From Parafrankia elaeagni (GTDB lineage: Bacteria > Actinomycetota > Actinomycetes > Frankiales > Frankiaceae), in assembly GCF_000374165.1 (NCBI RefSeq), contig NZ_KB893735.1, positions 558 to 58,534 of the forward strand: 57,977 nt of DNA. The letters run 5' to 3'. Below are positions 47,401 through 55,148 of the stretch, one piece after another. The notes beneath the pieces are model-generated. The model was not told where the DNA came from, did not search any database, and saw only the letters and a program-made list of their open reading frames with translations. How positions within the stretch are numbered: position 1 is the first letter of the stretch; every line of letters begins with the position of its first letter. The translations under genes and the position numbers were made by a program.

Positions 47401-49986
47401 CGCTTCACGGGGCAGCGAGCCGGTGCGGAGAAGCCGCCGGGCGCGCTGGGCCGGTACTGGAGGCAGGTCGCGCGAAGCCTTGATACCGATGCCGAGTCCA
47501 TCCAGACCCGGGTCCTCGGCATCTGGGGGGCGGTCGTCGTCCAGTACTGTGTCGATCCCGCCCAGGTAGCGCTGCGTCCCGGGGATGGTCGGGCCTGGGT
47601 CTGCCCGACGTGCCGACGGCCCCACCTACATCGTGGCGGTGGAGCGTGCACGCGCTGCCTGTCGCTCCTGCCCGACGAGGCCCGGCCGTTCGGCAGCACG
47701 GACGACGACTACTACGCCTGGAAGGCGCGGACCCGCACCGGTGACTTCCCGCTGCGCGCAGCCGAGCTCACCGGACAGACCGACCGAATCGACGCCCAGT
47801 CCCGGCAGGCTCGCTTCCAGGACGTCTTCCTCGGCGAGCAGGATGTGGACGTCGCTGACGGCATTGAGGTGCTGTCGGTGACGACGACCATGGAGGCCGG
47901 CGTTGACGTCGGCGCCCTGAACACCGTGATGCTCGCGAACATGCCGCCCACCCGGTTCAACTACCAGCAACGAGTGGGTCGGGCCGGCAGGCGCGCCAGC
48001 CCGACCGCGAGCGCCATCACCGTCTGCCGGGGCCGTAGCCATGATGAGCATTACTTCGCGCATCCCGATGAGATTACGAACGCGCCGACCCCACCGCCCT
48101 ACCTTGCGCTGAACATGCCCTCGATCTTCAAGCGGATCCTGCTTGGCGAGGTACTGCGGCAGGCGTTCGACGCGCTCGCCGCCCGATCTGCAGGCTCGGA
48201 CGACGAGCCGGACCTCACCCGAAACGTGCACGGAGAGTTCGGCCTGGCCGCCGAGTGGACCACGCACCGCGGCTTCGTGCGCCGCTGGGTCGACAGCCAC
48301 GGAGACAACATCGCGTCCGCGGCGCAGGCGCTGCTGGCCGGCACGCCCGAGCCGGTCGCCTCGATCAATCCGGACAGCTGCGTCCGGCAGCTGCTCGCAG
48401 ATATCGACGCCGAGGCCGCGACAGCAACAGGTCACGTCGACCTCAGCCAGCGGCTCGCCGAACGAGGCCTGCTGCCAATGTTCGGCTTCCCGACCCGTGT
48501 CCGGCTCCTCTACACGAAGCGCCCCACGAACAGCTTCCCGTGGCCGCCGGCGGGTGCAATCGACCGAGGGCTCGCGGTGGCGCTCAGCAAGTTTGCTCCC
48601 GGCACTGAGACCCTCCGCGACGGTCGCTGGTATCGGTCGGAAGGCATCGCGTCGTTCGCGCCGGGTGGTTTCCGGCCGAAGGCGGTCGACGAGCCGCTCG
48701 GCGTCGAGACCAAGGTCGCGATGTGCCGACTGTGCGCGCATATCCAGGTCCTGGACGATGCGCCCAAGCCGGAGACCTGCCCGGCCTGCGGCGCCTCCGA
48801 GCGGTACTACACGGCGTTTCCTGTCCGTGAGCCGCTCGGCTTCCGCGCCGATGCGCCTCGCGACTATGACGGCATCCGCGACGGGATCGGCGGCGCGACA
48901 AGCTCACGTACGGCGACCGACCTCGAACGGGACGCGCCCCGCGTAGCGCGGGCCGTCGACGACTGGCTCGTCGCGCACTGCGGCAGCGGCGACCGGTACA
49001 CTGTCAACCCGAACAGTGGCCGGCTGTTCCGATTTCGGCGCGACACGACGACCAACTGGGGCGGCTATGTGGTCGTCCGCGACCCATCTGCGCCTGCGGA
49101 CGTGGAGACGGCGCTGGGGGCGGTCGAACATACTGACATGATGTTCGTCGGTGCCCGCGCCGCGCTCGATCCCGAGCGTGGCCTCCGGTTCGACATGGCC
49201 CCCTATCAGCAGCTCGACGGCTTCCCGGAAAGTCATCATGGGCGTCGTGCAGCCTGGTACTCGCTGTCAGCGCTGTTGCGCCGCGCGGCCGCCCCATACC
49301 TTGACGTGCAGCCGGACGAGCTGAGCGCCGGCATCCACGGCTCGGCCTCGGCGCCCTCGCCGGTCTTCGCCTACCTGGCCGACACCTTGGAGAATGGCGC
49401 CGGATTCAGCACGCGTCTGGGTTCCGCCGACCACATCGACGACTTCCTCCGGGCCGTCGACCGATATGTCGCCGAACTCCGAGCGGACCACGCCGACACC
49501 TGCCGCGGTTCCTGCTACCGGTGTCTGCGGGACTACTCGAACATGCGGCTGCACCCGTTGTTCGACTGGAGGCTCGCCGCCGACCTCATCGGAAGCCTCC
49601 GGGGCGAAACGCCCGAGACTGACCTCGAGGTGCACGCTCGGCTGCTGGACAAGTGGGCGCAGGACCGGTCCGCCCTGCACATCGCGCTGCGGGACACACC
49701 GCATGGGCCGATCGCGGTCGCCGACGGCGACCTGTCGGAAGAGCCTGTCGTCATCGTCGTGAAGCACCCGCTCGAATCCGGCGGCGCGCTTACCGGATCG
49801 GCGTCCACCTCGGGGCTGGCCGGCTGGAATGGCCCCGTTCCGCTGACACCGCGGTTGGAGAAGCTGCGCGACTACGTCCGCACCACAGGGCTGGCCACGC
49901 GAGTCGCGTTCGTCGACGCGTTCAGGCTCGACCGGACGCCCGGCGCGGTCACGAGCGCGTTGGTCGAGTTCGCGGAGGACGAGTGA
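44446..49986 (+). CDS. Second DUF1998 helicase (DEAD/DEAH type), 1846 residues
   Basis: Superfamily 2 helicase motifs: TAGTGSGKTETFLL (Lys131), LILDELHMYRG (DELH, Asp331), SASLKAG in place of SAT, IIAFSDSRDDASELA at the start of the second RecA domain, TTTMEAGVDVGALN (motif V) and NYQQRVGRAGRRASP (motif VI, Gln ~1175). Cys clusters at ~517-566 (CSDPDCPD, CSCGARVLEMLFCQNCG) and CPACAADW fit zinc-binding inserts. CRLCAHIQ/CPACGASERYY and CRGSCYRCLRDYSNMRLHPL (from 1686) form the DUF1998 end. It is clearly a paralogous type to the 2264-residue helicase but lacks the C-terminal nuclease-like part and diverges in zinc spacing. Helicases of this kind (DruE, DpdJ, MrfA-related) process DNA in defence or repair. 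It is flanked by the unrecognised proteins and the Hsp70 triad. Confidence 0.82.
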   Translation: MTGQEQRPGGAPARDVVGSFNALRETYLRYYETPFALDDASVTAERRSLLDEDGGAWREPLLELRPQYALYDHPLPESFRVAGAHPEAADFARFALPDDVDTLYRHQHDALVAACRDGRDVVVTAGTGSGKTETFLLPVLADLVAESASWGGRGARQSAWWASGPDSAYRPSRQGETGHRPAMRALILYPTNALADDQLVRLRQALDSDPARDWLDRHRAGHRFYFGRYTGATPVPGQPTSKPATDRLRGYLSELADRQDRLREAHAFIARVGGAEMHARWDMQHAAPDVLVTNYSMLNIMLLRRQEAEIFESTRRWLATTPGARFTLILDELHMYRGTAGTEVAYLLRKLRHRLGLDEAPEKLRVLAASASLKAGRDDDFVEAFFALPRGRHLVVPGDLVLPSPLPDAGQEDADLSAHVASLEAAVDGELDPSEAFALLAGTAAADALARTLAPAGEPTAIALTSAADRLFPGVTDAGRRAVALHGLLRALGIAHASGLPKIRAHMFFRNIDGFWACSDPDCPDVPVEHSPRRRVGRLFRQPTPRCSCGARVLEMLFCQNCGDLFLGGFAVPAKLGKKLFRDFLHTDFPDFDQLPDEGSATPNAGNYVVYWPRPEAVTRLDTTEWTGSLANKGATVHFQFRRSSYQPATGRLANVEQDFTGWSFHAVPLHSKDGRPVAALQDLHAFPTRCPACAADWETRRKRNVRTGSFEPIGIDDPARLRTAPIRRMRTGFEKINQVITTEALGHLPADQRKIIAFSDSRDDASELASGLALRHYQDLLRLRANETVVAQGDPYGDLQLVKAHYRGDPVDRDQVRAALRRLTERHPHEVTMLKAILTNDIDAEPDRLPQIEDVLGRLPSLTDLRFDLRGLLLGADGPATNPGGPAASLQERDGARWTALFDWQQDRRPRVGLTQPQREFLDQLDDRLGEELIEGLFGATGRDFESLGLGWLCLTGDRQPLDLPADTDTAIARASLRVLGQMRRFTGQRAGAEKPPGALGRYWRQVARSLDTDAESIQTRVLGIWGAVVVQYCVDPAQVALRPGDGRAWVCPTCRRPHLHRGGGACTRCLSLLPDEARPFGSTDDDYYAWKARTRTGDFPLRAAELTGQTDRIDAQSRQARFQDVFLGEQDVDVADGIEVLSVTTTMEAGVDVGALNTVMLANMPPTRFNYQQRVGRAGRRASPTASAITVCRGRSHDEHYFAHPDEITNAPTPPPYLALNMPSIFKRILLGEVLRQAFDALAARSAGSDDEPDLTRNVHGEFGLAAEWTTHRGFVRRWVDSHGDNIASAAQALLAGTPEPVASINPDSCVRQLLADIDAEAATATGHVDLSQRLAERGLLPMFGFPTRVRLLYTKRPTNSFPWPPAGAIDRGLAVALSKFAPGTETLRDGRWYRSEGIASFAPGGFRPKAVDEPLGVETKVAMCRLCAHIQVLDDAPKPETCPACGASERYYTAFPVREPLGFRADAPRDYDGIRDGIGGATSSRTATDLERDAPRVARAVDDWLVAHCGSGDRYTVNPNSGRLFRFRRDTTTNWGGYVVVRDPSAPADVETALGAVEHTDMMFVGARAALDPERGLRFDMAPYQQLDGFPESHHGRRAAWYSLSALLRRAAAPYLDVQPDELSAGIHGSASAPSPVFAYLADTLENGAGFSTRLGSADHIDDFLRAVDRYVAELRADHADTCRGSCYRCLRDYSNMRLHPLFDWRLAADLIGSLRGETPETDLEVHARLLDKWAQDRSALHIALRDTPHGPIAVADGDLSEEPVVIVVKHPLESGGALTGSASTSGLAGWNGPVPLTPRLEKLRDYVRTTGLATRVAFVDAFRLDRTPGAVTSALVEFAEDE

Positions 49987-51698
49987 CCACCGGGCCTCTC
50001 GACTTTCACACAGAGCCAGCGCACGTGTCGAGCTCCCGCGAGGAGGCAATCCAACGCGAGCTACAACGTCGCCGTGCCCTCCAGGCGGGACGCAACCACC
50101 CACAGCCGCCTGCAGTACCTGCCGGCTTCACGTCACGGGCGGTCTGGGAGGCGGCATCGCATGCGGCGGACGCGCTGGCCGCCGCTGTCAGAGACGCGGA
50201 GTATCCCGCCGACGCGCTGGTTCATAGGCGCGCCGATGTTCCCGCCCACGAGTTGGCGCGCCTCGCCGTCGACGCAGCCAGTCCATTGCCACCGGTCACC
50301 GCGGTGCGACTCCTTCTAGACGCATTCCCCTCGATCCCCGGTCTGTTCCCGGAACTGGAGGCCTCGCGAGCAACCGAGCTCGTTGGAAGCGGGATCCCCA
50401 CCCTGGGGGACGACTCGGTACGTGACGACTTCTCCGACGGTGCCGTCCCCGGTTTGCGCGCGGCTGACACCGCCTGGCAATGTCATGTCAGCTACGAGCG
50501 GCTCCGCCGTCATCTACCGATCAGTCCAGCCGAGCAGCGCGCGCTCGCCACCTACCTCCCGGAACCGCTTGTCGACGATCTCATCGAGGCCCGGCGGCTC
50601 GGAGTCAAAGCAGTTCCGATGTACGGAACTCGCGCGCTCTATCTGCTGGCACGGCTCCGACCAGGCGACGTCGCGGACGACGATCTGACGGAACTCGGAT
50701 GGACCGACGAGCGGGCACGCCGTGACTTCTGGTACCGGGTCAGAAATGGCGACGTCACCGTTCTCGACCACCGACGTGGACTGGATCCCGAGCAGCTCAG
50801 CCTGCTTGACGACCTGGACCGGGTGAAGGCGACCCGCCGGGTCCCGTCCACTCTGACGAGTCAAACCTGGCTCTGGCGGATGCTTGAGCATCTGACACAG
50901 GGCCAAGCTCAGAGCCAGGCCGGCCAGGACCACGGATTTGGCTCCTGGATTAGCGTGCGGCGGCTGCTGCGTGTGCTCCGGGTCGCGCACCAGCAGGAAA
51001 TTCGTGGCAACACCATGAACGCGGTCAAGCTCTTCGAACAGGTACGTGCGCAGGCGGTGCAGAACATCGGCGTGCTATCGCCCGCTGGTTGGGAGGCCCG
51101 CAACATCGCCGCCTACCTGCTTGTGCGCAAGGACCGGAGCGGGCGATACGTCAAGGACGCGCTCGCGGAGATCAGCCCGGGACTCGACAGTCGACATCTA
51201 CCGGAAGATAAATTGCCGTCATCGACCCGCCGAAACTTGGACCACAATCGAGCGGTGCTGCGCACGCTCAACTCCGGTCTGGAGTCCGGGCATGTGCTCA
51301 ATCCCTTCCTGGTCCTCGGCGTGCCGGACCAGGCACCCACGGATGTCTGGCGAAGTGCCTGGCTCACACTGCGTCGTGATCTTGACGAAGACGGTGAAGC
51401 GTTGGCCAACGAGGCCAAGGACGCCGTTCAGGCCATGGAGCGCGGTCACGCAGCGCCTGGACCGTTCCTCGTCCCGCTGAACCAGCAGCGCTGGCAGGAA
51501 CCGTCGGCCGGCGCGATGCCCGCCCTCGGCGCGGCTCAGCCCATGCCACGCCGGAACCCGCCTGCGACCGCCGAGCAGAAAGCGTACGCCATGGATCAAG
51601 CCGCCAAAGGCCTCATCAACGCGGCCCGCCACCACACGGGGTTGCCGGTCCTCACTGGCATCAACGACGACCCAACGTCAGAGGGTGGCAATCAGTGA
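49983..51698 (+). CDS. Protein with a degenerate C-terminal J-like domain
   Basis: A 571-residue protein; GTG 49983 overlaps the helicase stop, and the open frame upstream to 49653 is shadow. The N-terminal ~430 residues are alpha-helical and unrecognised, with a HTH-like SYERLRRHLPISPAEQ and ISVRRLLRVLRVAHQQEIRG. Residues ~440-487 (NPFLVLGVPDQAPTDVWRS, AWLTLRRDLDED, then EALANEAKDAVQAM) follow the helix I-II-III pattern of DnaJ J-domains: NP-x-x-x-LGV, then AW-x-x-LRR, but the HPD that stimulates Hsp70 is replaced by LDED. With GrpE-like and Hsp70-like genes directly downstream, a J-like Hsp70 partner that binds without standard activation is my reading. This is inference from short motifs. 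The tail (PATAEQKAYAMDQAAKGLI) is disordered or helical. Confidence 0.55.
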   Translation: MTTGPLDFHTEPAHVSSSREEAIQRELQRRRALQAGRNHPQPPAVPAGFTSRAVWEAASHAADALAAAVRDAEYPADALVHRRADVPAHELARLAVDAASPLPPVTAVRLLLDAFPSIPGLFPELEASRATELVGSGIPTLGDDSVRDDFSDGAVPGLRAADTAWQCHVSYERLRRHLPISPAEQRALATYLPEPLVDDLIEARRLGVKAVPMYGTRALYLLARLRPGDVADDDLTELGWTDERARRDFWYRVRNGDVTVLDHRRGLDPEQLSLLDDLDRVKATRRVPSTLTSQTWLWRMLEHLTQGQAQSQAGQDHGFGSWISVRRLLRVLRVAHQQEIRGNTMNAVKLFEQVRAQAVQNIGVLSPAGWEARNIAAYLLVRKDRSGRYVKDALAEISPGLDSRHLPEDKLPSSTRRNLDHNRAVLRTLNSGLESGHVLNPFLVLGVPDQAPTDVWRSAWLTLRRDLDEDGEALANEAKDAVQAMERGHAAPGPFLVPLNQQRWQEPSAGAMPALGAAQPMPRRNPPATAEQKAYAMDQAAKGLINAARHHTGLPVLTGINDDPTSEGGNQ

Positions 51699-52465
51699 AC
51701 GGCGCATCCAAGGGAAATGCCCGGAACATGCCCAAGCAGGTGCGGCCGACCAAGGGGAAGCCGAAGTCCCCGGACAAGGGGCGCCCGGAGAACCATAAGA
51801 AGCGAGAACCGCAGATAGTCATCCGCTTCGGTGCCGGCCACCCTCGGTTCGAACCCGGAACCTTCGATGCCCGCGCGCTCCTCACCTCCGTACTAGCTGC
51901 GGTGGAGCCCCGGCTGGACGAAGGCCTGCGTGTGCTCACCGATGCCGCGCTTGAAGCGGGGGCGGACCGTGAAGATCTGGCGCGACTCGTCCAGACCGCG
52001 AGTCGTCAGATCGCCGACGCGGTGCGGTCCGGCGTGATCGACGGTATGCGGGTGCGAGACCGCCACCTGGCTCAGATGGTCGTCATCGACCGTGCCGCAG
52101 CGCACGCGGAAAACTTGACCAGACTCCAAACCCGTATCGAGCACGAGCTCGAGCGTGCCGGCCTGCGCCGGGTTTCGGACCCGGCGGACATAGCGCCGTT
52201 CAACCTCGTTGAAACCGCCACAGGCTCTTCTGCGGTGTCCAAGTCTGGACAAGAGTACGAAATCATCAGCCCCGCATATGTCGACACCGAGACTGGAAAG
52301 ACAGTCGAGCGAGGCTGGATCCGCCAGGTGCCCGAGGAAGCAGCACCCCCAGGTGGCAAGCAGCACGGCCGCTCCTCCCGCCCGCACCAGGCACCCCGTC
52401 GGGCGGGTGCCGACGAGCAGACGACTGCTGACGAAGCGGCAACGACAGGGCGGGAGACTCCGTGA
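51695..52465 (+). CDS. Candidate GrpE-like nucleotide exchange factor
   Basis: A 256-residue protein overlapping both neighbours by four bases. A basic, disordered N-terminus (MPKQVRPTKGKPKSPDKGRP) precedes long helices, one of them HLAQMVVIDRAAAHAENLTRL then LQTRIEHELERAGLRRV (about residues 125-165). A short beta domain follows (FNLVETATGSS, GQEYEIISPAYVDTETGKT, VERGWIRQVPEE), as in GrpE where a long coiled-coil dimerisation helix is followed by a beta-rich head ending in V-x-RPA-x-V. The C-terminal ~40 residues are low-complexity. Next to an Hsp70-like ATPase and a J-like protein, a GrpE-type exchange function is the natural reading, but no diagnostic residue proves it. Alternative: an unrelated coiled-coil adaptor. 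Confidence 0.45.
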   Translation: MNGASKGNARNMPKQVRPTKGKPKSPDKGRPENHKKREPQIVIRFGAGHPRFEPGTFDARALLTSVLAAVEPRLDEGLRVLTDAALEAGADREDLARLVQTASRQIADAVRSGVIDGMRVRDRHLAQMVVIDRAAAHAENLTRLQTRIEHELERAGLRRVSDPADIAPFNLVETATGSSAVSKSGQEYEIISPAYVDTETGKTVERGWIRQVPEEAAPPGGKQHGRSSRPHQAPRRAGADEQTTADEAATTGRETP

Positions 52466-54150
52466 CCTTCGGCATCGATTTTGGGACGAGTAACTCGGTC
52501 CTCGCCCGCTCCAACGGCCGGGACGTTGAGATCGTGCCGGTCGACAGCGGGCAGGTCCCCGCGCAGTGGCGTCAGCCTGAGTTCGAAGATCTGTTTCCCT
52601 CGGTGCTCGGGGTACGCCCGCTCCAGCGCACGCTGTGCTTCGGCTGGGCCGCGAAGACCGTCGGCAGCGAGCCGGTCGACGCTGTGAAGCGCATGCTGGG
52701 GACGAGAGCAGCGGGCAGCCAGCAGGTCGACGACGGAACGCCACAGCTGGAGGAGCACAACATCTGGCTCGGCGGTGAGCCGTTCCGCAGCACCGTTGCG
52801 GCAGCGTCGCTCTTCGCAGAGATGAAGCTGGCAGCGGACCGCAGCTTCCTCGATCTCGACCAGGCGGTCGTGACCGTGCCGGCGAACGCCACCGGCGGTG
52901 CCCGGTACCGCACCCGGGCCGCCGCCAGGCTGGCAGGGATCAAGGTCAAGGCGCTGCTGAACGAACCGACCGCTGCTGCCGTCTCCTACGTTCACGACAT
53001 TGCCGTCGAGGGCCGCCTGCTCATCTTTGACTGGGGTGGGGGCACTATCGACGTCACGGTCCTCGAGTACGACGGCAAGTTCTTCGAGGAACGGTCCTCA
53101 CGTGGCATCGCGGCCCTGGGCGGACTGGAGTTCGACGAAGCACTGGCACGGATCCTCATCACGAAGCTCGGACAGACCCCGGAGAATCTGTCGAAGGCGG
53201 AACGTGCGCGCTGGCGGCGTGAGGTCGAACTTACGAAGATCGCGCTTTCGCGGCCGGACGTCAGCGAGCTGCCCTTCGACCTGCCGGCACGCGGAGTCAG
53301 CCTGACGGTGGCACGCGCCGAGTACGTCGACGCCGTCATGCCGTTGATTACAAAGGCGATGGAGCCGCTGTACCAGTGCCTGGAAGACACCGGCATCGGT
53401 CCCGACAAGATCGATGCTGTCCTGATGATCGGCGGCACATCGCAGATCCCCGAGGCACGCGAGGCAGTGGGGAAGGTCCTCTCACCGGAGAGCATCGTCT
53501 CCGCAGAGTTGTGCCATCCGATGACGGCAGTGGCGCGAGGCGCGGCTATCTATGGGGCCGCACTCGACGATCCCGACCAGCATGGCCAGTTCGCTCTCGT
53601 GACAAGCTATGATCTTGGCACCGCCTTCGATGCTGGCCCTCGGAAGGGCTTCAAACCCGTCATCGGGCGCAACCGCACGCTGATCGCGCTCGGAGAGAAG
53701 CGTTTCGTGCCAAACCGGCCCTACGCGCATGCGCTCAACATCGAGATCGTCGAGGGCGAGGCGGGTTTCCCGGCAGACAGCGACCGTGCCTTCCCGTTGA
53801 GCAACCTGCAGGTAATGCTGCCCAGGCGGGAGGCCGATCCGGAAGCCAACGCGGTTATCGTGAAGTTCCGATACGACCACAGCGGGATCCTCAAGGTCAC
53901 AGTCGTCCACGAGAAGAGCGGCCGGGAACTGCTCTCGGACGAACTCGACTCTTTCGGCGAGGACGGCACCCCCCTGCGAACCGGCCTACGCGAAGAGCTG
54001 ATTCGGCTCCTCGGACACACGGACGTTCCTTTTTCCGAGGCTGGATCGGACGAGCCAGCGTTCGAGGTCAAGGTGCGCGTCTCAGGCGAAGTCACGCCTG
54101 CGTTGGACCCCGACCTCACTGTGAATGGTATCCCTCAACCGCGACTTTGA
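52462..54150 (+). CDS. Hsp70-like chaperone ATPase
   Basis: A 562-residue DnaK-family protein starting at a GTG that overlaps the previous stop. The actin-fold nucleotide-binding domain has phosphate-1 FGIDFGTSNSVL (from residue 3), the AGIKVKALLNEPTAAAVSY segment, phosphate-2 FDWGGGTIDVTVLE (Asp190; usual DLGGGTFD) and the adenosine motif MIGGTSQIPEAR (Gly324). Residues ~390-560 form a short beta-sandwich substrate-binding domain; the helical lid is much reduced compared with the ~610-640-residue DnaK, and the usual C-terminal EEVD-type tail is absent. It would bind and release partner proteins with ATP. Being the last gene of a block of helicase and accessory genes rather than next to a normal dnaK operon suggests a dedicated, substrate-specific chaperone. 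Confidence 0.85.
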   Translation: MTFGIDFGTSNSVLARSNGRDVEIVPVDSGQVPAQWRQPEFEDLFPSVLGVRPLQRTLCFGWAAKTVGSEPVDAVKRMLGTRAAGSQQVDDGTPQLEEHNIWLGGEPFRSTVAAASLFAEMKLAADRSFLDLDQAVVTVPANATGGARYRTRAAARLAGIKVKALLNEPTAAAVSYVHDIAVEGRLLIFDWGGGTIDVTVLEYDGKFFEERSSRGIAALGGLEFDEALARILITKLGQTPENLSKAERARWRREVELTKIALSRPDVSELPFDLPARGVSLTVARAEYVDAVMPLITKAMEPLYQCLEDTGIGPDKIDAVLMIGGTSQIPEAREAVGKVLSPESIVSAELCHPMTAVARGAAIYGAALDDPDQHGQFALVTSYDLGTAFDAGPRKGFKPVIGRNRTLIALGEKRFVPNRPYAHALNIEIVEGEAGFPADSDRAFPLSNLQVMLPRREADPEANAVIVKFRYDHSGILKVTVVHEKSGRELLSDELDSFGEDGTPLRTGLREELIRLLGHTDVPFSEAGSDEPAFEVKVRVSGEVTPALDPDLTVNGIPQPRL

Positions 54151-55148
54151 CCGCTCGCTGACAGCACGTCCTGAGACTTCAGCTGGGCGGAGGGTGGACG
54201 TGCCGGTCGTGGCGGCTCTCCCAGCCCGAACAAGATCCACCATCTGTCGGCGGAACTCCTACGTGTAAGGCGGTTTTGATCTCGGCACCTGCACTCCTCC
54301 CCGGGTTCATTATCCCAAAGAGCCCAGGCGTGAACAGGATCGGGTCAACTTCACCTGAGCCCTCACATTTTGACAGCTCTCCTCGCGGCCGATCGCGTCG
54401 AGCTTTCCGACTGTCTGGCCCCGAGGTTGTGCCTGCTAAGTATGTGCTCCGGCCTGCTCGGCGTGGTCGCGGTCGATCGTGGGCCTCTCGGTGTCGGCGC
54501 TGGTGGTCGCGTAAGAACGGCTGCCTCTGGTATCCGGTGCCGCGGGCAGCGCCCGCCTCCAGCGTCGCTTGGGATCTACCAGGCGCCGTGCTGTTGGCCG
54601 GCGGCCGTGACCGGGTGTGTTGGTGGCCCGTCGCCGCCGGGCAGGTGGTCTTCGACGTCGAACCCCGAGCCCGCACCCTGGAGATCAGGGGCGACCGGAG
54701 TTTCCTAGCCGTAATCGCGAACAACCTCTTGACCTTCACTCACGACGTCACCGCACCCGGGCAGCACTTATGCACGCAGCGTCGACGGCTCGCGGACCAC
54801 CGGTTCAATTGCGCAGTCCGCCGTCGTCGTGCTACACGACGCCGGAGTCGCAGCCGTCGCGAGAATCGGTGATTAGCCGCCGTAGAGGTATTGCTGACTC
54901 ACCTGGTCCCAGTTCGATCGATCTCCTGCCACCGCTACAGTAACTGGATTCAGCGGGGCTTCCGCGGGCCCAGATCATTGGTCCTCGACGAGGCGGCTCG
55001 CTTCGGGTGCTCGGACGCCTCGACGTGGTAGGTGGCGTGCCCGCCACGCGGGTCCTCCCCGCTGACGTCGATCATCCGCGGCACCGCGACGGAAATTCGA
55101 GCTCGTCACGCAACCGCGCCACGACAGGCGCCACGTCATCTGTGAACG
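54151..55148. other. ~1 kb region without a convincing gene
   Basis: Several Arg/Pro-rich open frames occur on both strands, none with good codon use or start. One plus-strand stretch near 54560-54740 (AVLLAGGRDRVCWWPVAAGQ, then RFLAVIANNLLTF-like) reads like a single WD40 or beta-propeller blade and could be a fragment of a lost gene. No RNA gene, clear terminator or repeat was identified. It separates the defence locus from the convergent minus-strand receptor gene and should hold a terminator for each. Confidence 0.4.

Noticed and set aside
44446-49986. Dpd (7-deazaguanine DNA) system suggested by a DpdJ-like helicase
   Set aside because: No DpdA-like transglycosylase or queuosine-pathway genes are in the window.
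54276-54872. 198-residue plus-strand open frame after the Hsp70 gene
   Set aside because: Arg-rich, weak start, only a short propeller-like stretch; at most a gene fragment.
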